From Alicyclobacillus pomorum DSM 14955 (lineage in GTDB: Bacteria > Bacillota > Bacilli > Alicyclobacillales > Alicyclobacillaceae): 64,000 nt of DNA. Below the pieces are notes generated by a model. The model ran no database searches and had not been told where the DNA came from. It saw nothing but the letters and a program-made list of their open reading frames with translations. The DNA lies in NCBI RefSeq assembly GCF_000472905.1, contig NZ_AXAR01000016.1, positions 23,028-87,027 on the forward strand, written 5' to 3'. Shown here in pieces: positions 26,527 to 35,005 of this stretch (its first letter is position 1; every line of letters begins with the position of its first letter). The translations under genes and the position numbers were made by a program.

Positions 26527-27066
26527 TTAGTCTTCAATCTCCACTTCTTCCAGCAGATCTTCCTCGTCCTCGATGAAGTCTTCATCCTTCTTGTCGATAA
26601 CGTCACACGTAACGACACACAGTTTCGTACGACCGAGCACTTCTACGCCGAGTTCCTTCTCCACGCGCACCAAGATTTCAGAACCATTGCCGGTGACGGT
26701 GGCGTCGAGACAATTCGGACTTTGCAACACGCGAATATCCACTTCACGCGAGTCGCGGTCGCAGTTCGTATCCAGGTCCCGAAGCGCAATTTGCTCCACG
26801 TAAGACACGGTGTCCTTGGCGACTGCAGTTTCGGAGTTCCCGTTGTACGAGTACCACACGTTGACGTCGAAGCGCCCGTGCACCTCCACGTAGTCGCCCA
26901 CCAATTCCGCTTCGAACGAGTGGTTCATGACCCAGCAACCACCAATTGTCGTTGGCCGATTTGCCGGGCGAATGGTGTATGTGGTCTGCGAGTACTTGCT
27001 GCCACGGCCGCAAACCGCGTGGGCCATGATTTCGCGGTAACTCAGATCTTTGTTTGAGAGCACCAT
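26527..27066 (-). CDS. cotE: Outer spore coat morphogenetic protein CotE
   Basis: Scaffold that builds the outer coat layer around the developing spore. ATG at 27066 behind GAGGAGG gives 179 aa, close to B. subtilis CotE. The N-terminal part (Y-R-E-I-M-A-H-A-V-C-G-R-G, then N-R-P-T-T-I-G-G-C-W-V-M-N-H) is the conserved oligomerisation core, and the C-terminus is strongly acidic (runs of Asp and Glu from about residue 155), as in known CotE. In B. subtilis cotE lies between ymcA and mutS; here the ligase block separates it from miaB-ricA. Confidence 0.94.
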   Translation of the reverse strand: MVLSNKDLSYREIMAHAVCGRGSKYSQTTYTIRPANRPTTIGGCWVMNHSFEAELVGDYVEVHGRFDVNVWYSYNGNSETAVAKDTVSYVEQIALRDLDTNCDRDSREVDIRVLQSPNCLDATVTGNGSEILVRVEKELGVEVLGRTKLCVVTCDVIDKKDEDFIEDEEDLLEEVEIED

Positions 27067-27395
27067 GCGGCTACCTCCTCTTGAACTCACAGGCCCTGGG
27101 CAGTTTCGCGCGCCTGTGCACCCGCCCAGCCCTGTTGTACTGCATGAGTATGCGTGGCGGCGTTCATTGGTGCAGTGCGCGCAACACCCCTGTATGGGGT
27201 CCTGCCCTACCAGCCGCCCATCTCGTTACGCAACATCGTATGCATTTGTCACCGCACGTGTCATGGAGAGAACCGACACATGGAAAAATCGGGCTTGACC
27301 GCGGCTTGGTACACAAAAATGCCCTGGCCAATGCCAGGGCACGCCAAGGCGTATCCAAGTACATATCATTGAGCTCGGAATGATGCGGACGATGA
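27067..27395. other. Gap upstream of cotE
   Basis: 329 bases with no credible gene. The right part holds the dipeptidase terminator. On the minus strand CATACTCAT about 85 bp before cotE resembles a SigE/SigK -10, but I find no convincing -35. Confidence 0.5.
27314..27341 (-). terminator. Terminator after the dipeptidase gene
   Basis: A 9-bp perfect stem (TGCCCTGGC with GCCAGGGCA, 4-nt loop) followed by five T on the minus strand. Confidence 0.85.
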
Positions 27396-28343
27396 TTACG
27401 AAAGCGTGCGTTGCAAAAATGATTCGAAGTTTTGAAACAGAATCTTCTCTGCCAGTGCTGATCCGTAACGTTTCCGAATGAGATCCGCGAACCGCCGGTA
27501 GTCTCCAGCATCGGACAAACCCGGCATCGGATGAGACGTTCCATCAAAGTCCGAACCAAATCCGACATAGTCTTCGCCGCCCAACTGGAGCACGTGGTCC
27601 AGGTGCAACAACAACTGATCTACTGTCACGTCTGCCGGCTTCCCCACAAAACTCCCCTCAAACACCAACCCCATCCATCCTTCGCGGCGAAACAATTCGC
27701 GAATGACGTCGTCCGTCAGATTGCGGGGGTGAGGATGGATTGAGCGACAGTTCGCGTGAGATGCCATCAATGGCCCCGATGTGCGGTCAAACAGATCTGC
27801 AATACCCCGGTCTGACAAATGCGACAGATCTACCCACATGCCAAGTCGGTGAGCCTCACGCACGACAGCCAGTCCATGCGCGGTCAGCCCCCCTCCCCGC
27901 GGTTCCCGGCAACCGTCGCAAAGCTCGTTCGCATCATTCCAAGTCAAACCAATGCCCCGAACGCCGAGTCGGTGCAGAGTGCGTAACATCTCAGGTTGTC
28001 CACGGAGGCATCCGCCCCCTTCCAAAGACAACAACCCCGCCATTACGCCCTCGCGCCGCGCACCATGCAAGTCCGCCAGATCCCGAACCGGGCGCAACAC
28101 AGCGTCGCGAACGACGCGTTCGTAAAACAGATCTATCTGCCGCAGCACAATCTCCAACTGGTACTGCGAGGGTAAGCTCGGCGACACGAACAAGGCAAAA
28201 ACCTGAGTTGCTATGCCGGCACTCATTAATCGTTCAGCACTGGCCTGTAACGGAGAGGGACCGTAAAAGTCGCAACCTTCGCGTTCCATCCGATACAGCA
28301 CGTCAACGTGAGCATCCGCAATCCAGGAAGTGTGCTCGCTCAT
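27396..28343 (-). CDS. Membrane dipeptidase family (M19, renal dipeptidase-like) zinc peptidase
   Basis: A 315-aa amidohydrolase-fold enzyme that cleaves dipeptides, including D-amino acid forms in some members. Zinc ligands are visible: D-A-H-V-D-V-L (HxD) at 10-16, a bridging Glu in L-S-L-E-G-G, then L-S-H-L-S-D and M-A-S-H-A-N-C-R, with G-S-D-F-D-G near the C-terminus. No signal peptide is seen, so it is probably cytoplasmic. The ATG at 28343, behind GTGGAG, overlaps the spoVS stop as ATGA, tying its translation to a sporulation gene. A role in recycling wall or coat peptides during sporulation is inference. Confidence 0.9.
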   Translation of the reverse strand: MSEHTSWIADAHVDVLYRMEREGCDFYGPSPLQASAERLMSAGIATQVFALFVSPSLPSQYQLEIVLRQIDLFYERVVRDAVLRPVRDLADLHGARREGVMAGLLSLEGGGCLRGQPEMLRTLHRLGVRGIGLTWNDANELCDGCREPRGGGLTAHGLAVVREAHRLGMWVDLSHLSDRGIADLFDRTSGPLMASHANCRSIHPHPRNLTDDVIRELFRREGWMGLVFEGSFVGKPADVTVDQLLLHLDHVLQLGGEDYVGFGSDFDGTSHPMPGLSDAGDYRRFADLIRKRYGSALAEKILFQNFESFLQRTLS

Positions 28344-28600
28344 CGCGGCTCCACGATTAACTTAATCGCGGTGCGCTCCTCACCGTCAATGACTATATCC
28401 GTAAAAGCGGGCACACAAATCAAATCAACGCCGCTGGGTGCGACAAATCCCCGTGCAATCGCCACAGCCTTCACCGCTTGATTCAATGCACCGGCCCCGA
28501 TGGCTTGAATTTCAGCGGTGCCGCGTTCGCGAAGTACTCCTGCCAAAGCGCCTGCTACGGAATTTGGGTTTGATTTTGCCGATACCTTTAATACATCCAC
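28340..28600 (-). CDS. spoVS: Stage V sporulation protein S
   Basis: An 86-aa DNA-binding Alba-like protein needed for normal septation and spore maturation in Bacillus. It is almost unchanged from B. subtilis SpoVS (V-L-K-V-S-A-K, G-A-G-A-L-N-Q-A-V-K-A, ending A-I-K-L-I-V-E-P-R). The correct start is GTG at 28600, about ten bases after AAGGAGG, which gives exactly the family length; the open frame begins nine codons earlier. A SigH promoter lies 55-80 bp upstream. Confidence 0.97.
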   Translation of the reverse strand: MDVLKVSAKSNPNSVAGALAGVLRERGTAEIQAIGAGALNQAVKAVAIARGFVAPSGVDLICVPAFTDIVIDGEERTAIKLIVEPR

Positions 28601-28654
28601 CCTAAGGCGACCTCCTTCGATGACCACGGGACTGGACTAGCACACTATATGAAT

Positions 28655-28681
28655 ATTCGCTGCTTACTGATATATTCCTCT
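28655..28681 (-). promoter_or_regulatory. SigH promoter of spoVS
   Basis: AGAGGAATA (28681-28673), 11 bp, AGCGAAT (28661-28655). Both halves fit the SigH consensus RnAGGAwWW / RnnGAAT exactly, and spoVS is SigH-dependent in B. subtilis. Confidence 0.85.
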
Positions 28682-28780
28682 GACATTTACGCGGTGACAA
28701 GCAGAAGCTTGCAGAGGTCTTCCTCGCGATTCACAGGTGCTGTCCAACCACACTTCCCAATCCCAGTACGGCGTCCGTTC

Positions 28781-29557
28781 CTACTCCACTACCCGAATAC
28801 GCCGGATGGAGGTGGCCCGACCCGTTTCATCCGATAGCTCCAACAAGACCGCACAAAATTGCCTCGGTCCATCGGCAACCTGAAATCGGACAGGCATGTG
28901 CGTCAGCATCTTCTGCAGCACCAGTTTTCTATCAATCCCCAAAATACCGTCGTTCGGACCCACCATCCCAACGTCCGTGATAAAGCCTGTGCCTGCTGGA
29001 AGCACGCGCTCGTCGGCCGTTTGAACGTGCGTATGAGTGCCAATCACCGCTGACACTCTGCCATCTAGATACCAACCCATGGCAATTTTCTCCGACGTTG
29101 TTTCAGCATGCACGTCTACCACTACGTGGCGAATCTCAGGGTACGCTTCGAGGATTTTGTCCACCGTCCGGAACGGACAGTCGAGCTGACTCAGGAACGT
29201 CCTTCCCATCACGTTAATGACCAGTACCGACATCCCTCTCACATTGCACACAGTAAAGCCTCGACCTGGCGTTCCGTCTGGGTAATTTGCAGGGCGAACA
29301 ATGCGCGCATCACTGTCGATAAACTGCAGCAGCTCTTTCTGATCCCAGGTGTGGTTCCCGAGCGTAATCAACTCGACCCCGATGTCATACAGGTATTCTG
29401 CTGCGGCGCTGTTCAATCCTTTTCCGTGCGTCGCGTTTTCCCCATTTGCAATGACAAGGTCCGGTTCCTCCTTCGGAATCAAGTCCCTCAGACAATCGGC
29501 CGCGAACTCTTGACCTGGGCGACCCACGATGTCTCCAATAAACAGTACTCTCACCAT
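28781..29557 (-). CDS. ymdB: YmdB metallophosphoesterase
   Basis: A 258-aa calcineurin-like phosphodiesterase. B. subtilis YmdB hydrolyses cyclic nucleotides in vitro and affects biofilm and motility gene expression. The dinuclear metal site is visible: F-I-G-D-I-V-G-R at 6-13, N-G-E-N-A-T-H-G near 39-46, G-N-H-T-W-D near 67-72, D-V-H-A-E-T, and G-T-H-T-H-V-Q-T near 177-184. GGAGGTG precedes the ATG. It follows rny, as in B. subtilis, across a strong terminator. Confidence 0.94.
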   Translation of the reverse strand: MVRVLFIGDIVGRPGQEFAADCLRDLIPKEEPDLVIANGENATHGKGLNSAAAEYLYDIGVELITLGNHTWDQKELLQFIDSDARIVRPANYPDGTPGRGFTVCNVRGMSVLVINVMGRTFLSQLDCPFRTVDKILEAYPEIRHVVVDVHAETTSEKIAMGWYLDGRVSAVIGTHTHVQTADERVLPAGTGFITDVGMVGPNDGILGIDRKLVLQKMLTHMPVRFQVADGPRQFCAVLLELSDETGRATSIRRIRVVE

Positions 29558-29596
29558 TGCACCTCCAGATGGACGCCCAGCTTTCCATGCCGCATC

Positions 29597-29630
29597 GAAA
29601 AAATAGAGTAGCCAAGGCGGCTACTCTATT
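29597..29630 (-). terminator. Terminator overlapping the rny stop codon
   Basis: A 12-bp perfect stem (AATAGAGTAGCC with GGCTACTCTATT, 5-nt loop) followed by T on the minus strand. The rny stop codon (29628-29626) lies inside the upstream arm. Confidence 0.88.
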
Positions 29631-31167
29631 TTGCGTATTCCACGGCTCTAGTTTCTCGAATGACTGTTACTTTGATTTGTCCTGGATAGTCCAATTCATT
29701 TTCAATCTTCTTGGAAATCTGTTTCGCAATTCGAACCGACTCTGCGTCGTCAATCATGTCAGGCTTCACAATGATACGCACCTCACGGCCAGCCTGGATG
29801 GCATACGACTTTTCCACACCTTCGAACGACTCCGCAATGGACTCTAACTTTTCGAGGCGCTTCATGTAAATATCCAGCGTTTCGCGCCGCGCACCTGGAC
29901 GAGCTGCGGAAATGGCATCCGCTGCAGCCACAATCACGGACACAGCTGAACTGAACTCGACATCGCCGTGGTGGGCCGCAATCGCGTTGATGACCACCGG
30001 GTTCTCACGATACCGGCGTGCGAGATCCACACCAATTTCTACGTGCGAACCTTCCACCTCGTGGGTCACGGCCTTTCCAATGTCGTGCAACAGACCGCCG
30101 CGCTTTGCCAAATTTACGTCCAACCCGAGTTCCGAAGCCATCAAACCAGCCAAGTGCGCAACTTCCACCGAATGCTTGAGCACGTTTTGACCGTAACTTG
30201 TTCGAAATCTCAGGCGTCCGAGCAGTTTCACCAAATCGGGATGCATCCCGTGAACACCCGTCTCAAATATCGCTTGTTCGCCTTCTTCACGAATCAAGTC
30301 ATCGATGTCCCGACGGGCCTTTTCAACCATTTCTTCAATGCGGGCGGGGTGAATTCGTCCGTCCGCCACCAGGCGCTCCAAGGCAACTTTGGCCACTTCC
30401 CTGCGTACGGGATCAAAGCCTGACAAGATCACCGCTTCCGGTGTATCGTCGATAATCAAATCAATCCCAGTGAGGGTTTCAAGAGTTCGAATATTTCGTC
30501 CCTCGCGACCAATAATGCGCCCTTTCATCTCGTCGTTTGGCAAGTTCACAACCGATACAGTGATTTCCGCTGCGTGATCCGCAGCACACCGCTGCACTGC
30601 CGTCGCGATGATGTCACGCGCTTTCTTTTCCGCTTCCTGACGTGCTTCCTGTTCGATTTCTTTCATCAGGACAGCCGCGTCGTGGCGACTCTCACGTTCC
30701 ACCGCCGATAAGATCAACTCACGTGCAGCTTCTTGCGTCAAACCTGAAATTCGTTCCAGTTCCTTCACCTGACGCTGATGAAGGGTCTCAATGTCTGCCT
30801 GCTTTTCTTCCAATTGCCGCTCTTTCTCTCGCAGCATTTCAGACCGCTTGTCGAGCGCTTCGAGCTTTTTGTCGATGGTTTCTTCCTTCTGTAAGATCCG
30901 TCGCTCCAGCTTTTGCAATTCGGCGCGTCGCTCCCGCCCCTCGCGCTCTGCTTCCTGGCGGATTTTATGCGCCTCATCCTTCGCCTCAAGCAACATCTCT
31001 TTCTGTTTCGCTTCTACATCTTTCTGCGCGGATTCAATAATGTGTAGGGCACGCGCCTCCGCGGAGCCAATTTTTGCTTCGGCGATGGACTTACGTACCA
31101 CATACCCAATTCCAGAACCAACTAGAAACGCCAAAACCACAACGATGATCCACAACAGTGGTCCCAT
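29626..31167 (-). CDS. rny: Ribonuclease Y
   Basis: Membrane-bound endoribonuclease that starts decay of many mRNAs. ATG at 31167, behind GGGAGG, gives 513 aa. An N-terminal helix (about 3-24) anchors it; a long charged coiled coil runs to about residue 200; the KH domain has [11 protein letters not shown]; the HD domain has the metal motif L-L-H-D-I-G-K-A and H-V-E-I-G. RicA, YmdB and RNase J, all nearby, act in the same RNA metabolism. The leader carries a 9-bp hairpin near the ribosome binding site. Confidence 0.97.
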   Translation of the reverse strand: MGPLLWIIVVVLAFLVGSGIGYVVRKSIAEAKIGSAEARALHIIESAQKDVEAKQKEMLLEAKDEAHKIRQEAEREGRERRAELQKLERRILQKEETIDKKLEALDKRSEMLREKERQLEEKQADIETLHQRQVKELERISGLTQEAARELILSAVERESRHDAAVLMKEIEQEARQEAEKKARDIIATAVQRCAADHAAEITVSVVNLPNDEMKGRIIGREGRNIRTLETLTGIDLIIDDTPEAVILSGFDPVRREVAKVALERLVADGRIHPARIEEMVEKARRDIDDLIREEGEQAIFETGVHGMHPDLVKLLGRLRFRTSYGQNVLKHSVEVAHLAGLMASELGLDVNLAKRGGLLHDIGKAVTHEVEGSHVEIGVDLARRYRENPVVINAIAAHHGDVEFSSAVSVIVAAADAISAARPGARRETLDIYMKRLEKLESIAESFEGVEKSYAIQAGREVRIIVKPDMIDDAESVRIAKQISKKIENELDYPGQIKVTVIRETRAVEYAK

Positions 31168-31188
31168 GAAAACTGCCTCCCTGCTCAC

Positions 31189-31209
31189 CCCTGACACGAC
31201 GTGTCAGGG
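31189..31209. repeat. Hairpin in the rny leader
   Basis: CCCTGACAC and GTGTCAGGG pair over 9 bp with a 3-nt loop, just upstream of the rny ribosome binding site. No T run follows, so it is not a typical terminator; it may affect rny mRNA stability or translation, or be a protein-binding palindrome. Confidence 0.6.
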
Positions 31210-31281
31210 TGTTACAACGACTTCGAGCTAGAGGCCGTAAATGATACGCAGTTTGATTTTATATTTTTGTGCCAAACGTTG

Positions 31282-31947
31282 TCAAGAAAGGTCCCCGTCC
31301 TCATCTTCAGCGCTGGACACTGCGTCGAGCACTTGATAAATCAGCGACATCGGGAATCCTTTTCTATGCAAGAAAGCACCGACCTTGTCGCGTCGGCGCG
31401 CAGGAACCTCCCCGCGGTACTTCCTCCATTGGCGAACTGCCAACGCCATGGCGACCGAACATTCGTCGTGACGTGCGCTCTGCCTGAGGACCTCCTCAGC
31501 CACAGATGCTGCAATCCCCCTCTGTCGCAACTTCCACAGCAATTCCTTCCGGCTGAGCCGCGTTCCTTTCGCCTCGACAAACTGCTGGGCGTATTGCACG
31601 TCATCGATGTAGCGCAACGATTCCAGCTCTTGAACAATGGACGTGGCCATGTCCGTCGAACATTGTAGCCTCTGCAGGTAGCGGATGACCTCGGACTTCG
31701 TGCGTGGGCGAAAGCGCAGGTAATTCAGGGCTTTGTGGTAAAACAAAGCCCTGATGCTACCCTCTTCTAATTGCTTCAACTGCTCTGCGCTAAGCGAACT
31801 GTTCACGCGCAGGTTATAGTCAACAAAATCTTTGAGGAAAACGTCGAGCGTGGCGTGTTCCGCAAACCGAAGCCGTATCAAGTCGGGTGCGCCCGGAATC
31901 TCCTCATAACCGACGAGCATGTCCACCTGTGCGGTGTCATTCGTCAA
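31282..31947 (-). CDS. recX: RecA regulator RecX
   Basis: A 221-aa helical-repeat protein that binds and modulates RecA filaments. The family marks are [11 protein letters not shown] near residue 77 and the repeats R-Y-I-D-D-V-Q-Y-A and [13 protein letters not shown]. It overlaps the end of recA by 11 bp, so recX should share the SOS control of recA. In B. subtilis recX is elsewhere; the recA-recX pairing is common in other bacteria. Confidence 0.93.
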   Translation of the reverse strand: MTNDTAQVDMLVGYEEIPGAPDLIRLRFAEHATLDVFLKDFVDYNLRVNSSLSAEQLKQLEEGSIRALFYHKALNYLRFRPRTKSEVIRYLQRLQCSTDMATSIVQELESLRYIDDVQYAQQFVEAKGTRLSRKELLWKLRQRGIAASVAEEVLRQSARHDECSVAMALAVRQWRKYRGEVPARRRDKVGAFLHRKGFPMSLIYQVLDAVSSAEDEDGDLS

Positions 31948-32980
31948 AGTCGAACACCTCGTCGTCTTCCACCGCAGTCACTGGGACCGGACTGCCGAGT
32001 TGAAACGCTTCGCGGATCTTGCGTTCGATTTCTTCGGCCAGCTCGGGATGTTCCTTCAAGAACTGCTTAGCATTTTCACGTCCCTGGCCCAACCGTTCGT
32101 CGTTGTAGGAATACCAGGCACCACTTTTTTGAATAACGTCAATCTCTGTCGCGATGTCAATCATGCTGCCTTCCCGTGAGATCCCTTCACCGAACATGAT
32201 GTCCACTTCCGCTTGTTTGAACGGAGGTGCCACTTTGTTCTTGACCACCTTAATCTTCGTGCGGTGACCGACCACGTCATTGCCCTGTTTAATCGCTTCA
32301 CCACGGCGTACTTCCAGTCGCACGGACGCGTAAAACTTTAAGGCTCGACCGCCAGTTGTCGTTTCCGGATTTCCGAACATGACACCTACTTTTTCACGTA
32401 ATTGGTTGATGAAAATCGCCATGGTCTTCGACTTGCTGATGGCACCCGCCAGTTTCCGCAACGCTTGGGACATCAGACGCGCCTGCAAACCGACGTGAGA
32501 ATCTCCCATTTCACCCTCGAGTTCATTCTTGGGCACGAGGGCAGCCACCGAGTCCACCACGATAATGTCCACAGCACCGCTGCGAACCAGGGCCTCTGCA
32601 ATTTCCAGCGCCTGTTCTCCCGTATCCGGTTGGGAAATCAGCAACTCGTCAATGTTGACCCCTAACTTACTGGCGTACACAGGGTCGAGCGCGTGCTCTG
32701 CATCGATAAATGCCGCTTGGCCACCACGTTTCTGCACTTCCGCGACGGCGTGCAAGGCGACGGTCGTCTTACCGGACGACTCTGGACCATAAATTTCTAT
32801 GATACGTCCACGCGGGAACCCTCCAACGCCGAGTGCAATGTCAAGTGCAATGGAACCAGACGGCACGGTTTCTACGTTCATGCTGGCAGAAGCTTCGCCC
32901 AGCTTCATGATGGAGCCCTTTCCAAACTGCTTTTCAATTTGTTTCAGCGCAACTTCCAGCGCCGCGCGACGGTCGCTCAT
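31937..32980 (-). CDS. recA: Recombinase RecA
   Basis: Drives homologous recombination and triggers LexA cleavage. ATG at 32980 behind AGGATGGTG gives 347 aa; the frame extends upstream only as leader. Walker [20 protein letters not shown], and loop L2 with G-N-P-E-T-T-T-G-G are intact, and the C-terminus is acidic ([10 protein letters not shown]). The promoter carries a LexA box identical over 16 bases to one at lexA. Confidence 0.98.
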   Translation of the reverse strand: MSDRRAALEVALKQIEKQFGKGSIMKLGEASASMNVETVPSGSIALDIALGVGGFPRGRIIEIYGPESSGKTTVALHAVAEVQKRGGQAAFIDAEHALDPVYASKLGVNIDELLISQPDTGEQALEIAEALVRSGAVDIIVVDSVAALVPKNELEGEMGDSHVGLQARLMSQALRKLAGAISKSKTMAIFINQLREKVGVMFGNPETTTGGRALKFYASVRLEVRRGEAIKQGNDVVGHRTKIKVVKNKVAPPFKQAEVDIMFGEGISREGSMIDIATEIDVIQKSGAWYSYNDERLGQGRENAKQFLKEHPELAEEIERKIREAFQLGSPVPVTAVEDDEVFDFDE

Positions 32981-33093
32981 AAACACCATCCTATCTCGTA
33001 TATGCATTCCTGCCATGGAATCCGAAACCCACATCGGTCCGCCTCCGGAATCCATCGATTACTTCGCCTTAGAGGCTTCCTTTCCTGCTTTCC

Positions 33094-33122
33094 ATTGTAC
33101 CAGCATTCATACAAAAGGCAAA
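33094..33122 (-). promoter_or_regulatory. recA promoter
   Basis: TTTGCC (33122-33117), 17 bp, TACAAT (33099-33094), with the LexA box over the -35. The -35 is weak, the -10 good. Confidence 0.6.
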
Positions 33123-33133
33123 CGTTTGTTCGC
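33118..33133. promoter_or_regulatory. LexA box of recA
   Basis: On the minus strand GCGAACAAACGTTTGC, identical over 16 bases to LexA box 3 at lexA; one mismatch from GAAC-N4-GTTC. Confidence 0.82.
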
Positions 33134-33148
33134 TCTTGTTGCAAAGAG

Positions 33149-33171
33149 AAAACCGCCCTACGGACGGTTTT
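33149..33171 (-). terminator. Terminator after the DEAD-box helicase gene
   Basis: A 10-bp stem (AAAACCGTCC with GGGCGGTTTT on the minus strand, one wobble, 3-nt loop) with T-rich flank, about 130 bp after the helicase stop. Confidence 0.65.
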
Positions 33172-33300
33172 CCCTGGTGCAACTGCATCGAGCGACTTAC
33201 AAAACGCCTGGTGTGTTTCCCCCATGCCGGAAACACAGTATATTGTCCTGAACCAACTGTTCGTCGCTATTGCAAGTCGCTGACATCATCGGACATCCCT

Positions 33301-34881
33301 TTAGCGCGAGCGAACGCGCGGCTTCGCAGGCTCCATGTTCACCCGAGCACCATTGATCCGGCTCTGCCGCAATGCCTCGTAGACGAAGGGTGCGGATTCC
33401 TCTTCAATTTCAACAAACGTGAATCGGTCAAAAATGTCAATCTTACCGACCACTTGACCAGGCACGCCAGCTTCCTCGGAAATGGTCCGCACCAGGTCTC
33501 CAGGGCTGATGCGAGCGGTCCGCCCAATATTCACGAAGAAGCGCACCATACCCGGCGTTGCCCCCGTATCACCAAAGTCGTAGTCTGCTTCTTCCTGGTT
33601 CTCCAGCTCCCCGGCCGAAGCCAACTTCAAAGCTGCGCACGCGACGTCAATCGGATCGTGTTCGTCGATGATGTTGCCGAGAATCGCGCGATAATGACCA
33701 AGCCCACCGTCCTGAATGGCTTCGATAATCCGGTTACGCCAGATCTCAGCCTGGCGCTCTGCTACATCCGCCAAGGAGGGCACTTCGCGGGCAACCAGCG
33801 TTGCCTTCGTCTCGCGCTCAATTTGTTTCAGTAACTTGAATTCGCGGGGCGTCACCAGTGTAATCGCCAACCCGCGCTTGCCCGCGCGGCCCGTCCGTCC
33901 GATGCGATGCACGTAAGACTCGGGATCTTGCGGAATGTCGTAGTTGATGACGTGGGTCACGTTGTCGACGTCAATGCCGCGTGCCGCCACGTCCGTCGCC
34001 ACGAGCAACTCCACTTCGCTCCTGCGAAACTTATTCATCACGCGATCTCGCTGCGCCTGACTCAAATCCCCATGCAAGCCGTCTACCAAATAGCCGCGCG
34101 CAAGGAGCGCTTCGACCAATTCGTCCACTCCGCGCTTGGTCCGGCAGAAGATGATGCCCAGTTGCACCTCTTCGCTGTCCACAATGCGGCACAAACTCTC
34201 CAACTTATTGCGTTCCAGGACCTTGTAGTACACTTGATCAATGAGTGGAACCGTCACCTCTCCACGGTTTACCGTCACGTGTTCAGGCGACTTCATGTAA
34301 CGCACGGCCAGGCGCTTGATGTCAGACGTGAACGTCGCAGAAAAGAGCAAGGTTTGGCGCTCAGCCGGCGTCTCCCTGAGAATGGTTTCGATGTCGTCGA
34401 TGAAACCCATATCCAGCATCTCGTCGGCCTCATCGAGCACCACCGTGCGAAGATTAGAGAGTTTCAAGGTTCCGCGGCGAATGTGATCCAACACGCGCCC
34501 AGGCGTTCCAATCACAATCTGCACGCCTTGTTGGAGGGCCCGAATTTGGTGCCCTATCGACTGTCCTCCGTAAATCGGAAGCGTGCGGACGCGCTTATAC
34601 TTCGCAATCTTGCGGAATTCGCCAGCCACCTGAATGGCCAGTTCACGCGTCGGGGTCAGGACCAGAGCCTGTACCCTGGATTCTGGCGTGACGCGCTCCA
34701 CCAGTGGAATCCCAAAAGCGGCTGTCTTCCCGGTGCCCGTTTGCGCCTGTCCAATCACGTCACGGCCTTCCAGCACCAAAGGTATACAAGCTGCTTGTAT
34801 CGGAGAGGGCTCTTCAAAGCCCATTTCATCAATTGCCTGCTGAACTTTGCGACTCAGCGCTAACTCTTGAAAAACTGTCAT
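33301..34881 (-). CDS. DEAD-box RNA helicase
   Basis: ATG at 34881, behind AGGTGA, gives 526 aa. Motifs in order: Q-motif P-S-P-I-Q, G-Q-A-Q-T-G-T-G-K-T, P-T-R-E-L-A, D-E-A-D, S-A-T, and H-R-I-G-R-T-G-R-A-G. A C-terminal extension of about 150 aa ends in an RRM-like DbpA-type RNA-binding domain (F-F-V-N-I-G-R then F-V-E-I-E). This layout fits CshA/DeaD-type helicases of ribosome assembly and cold mRNA unwinding. It stands alone between cinA and recA, not a usual position in Bacillus. Confidence 0.92.
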   Translation of the reverse strand: MTVFQELALSRKVQQAIDEMGFEEPSPIQAACIPLVLEGRDVIGQAQTGTGKTAAFGIPLVERVTPESRVQALVLTPTRELAIQVAGEFRKIAKYKRVRTLPIYGGQSIGHQIRALQQGVQIVIGTPGRVLDHIRRGTLKLSNLRTVVLDEADEMLDMGFIDDIETILRETPAERQTLLFSATFTSDIKRLAVRYMKSPEHVTVNRGEVTVPLIDQVYYKVLERNKLESLCRIVDSEEVQLGIIFCRTKRGVDELVEALLARGYLVDGLHGDLSQAQRDRVMNKFRRSEVELLVATDVAARGIDVDNVTHVINYDIPQDPESYVHRIGRTGRAGKRGLAITLVTPREFKLLKQIERETKATLVAREVPSLADVAERQAEIWRNRIIEAIQDGGLGHYRAILGNIIDEHDPIDVACAALKLASAGELENQEEADYDFGDTGATPGMVRFFVNIGRTARISPGDLVRTISEEAGVPGQVVGKIDIFDRFTFVEIEEESAPFVYEALRQSRINGARVNMEPAKPRVRSR

Positions 34882-35005
34882 CAGTATCTCACCTATCAAA
34901 ATGAATTCTCCCCGCGCCCGTCGTTTGGACGAGACGAACCGTCTTTACCATTTGCGTCCCATGTTGTGTCTGCGGGCCATTTATACATCCGTTGTATCCA
35001 AGCAT

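Noticed and set aside
33907..34863. Plus-strand open frame of 318 codons opposite the DEAD-box helicase
   Set aside because: Antisense shadow of the conserved helicase core.
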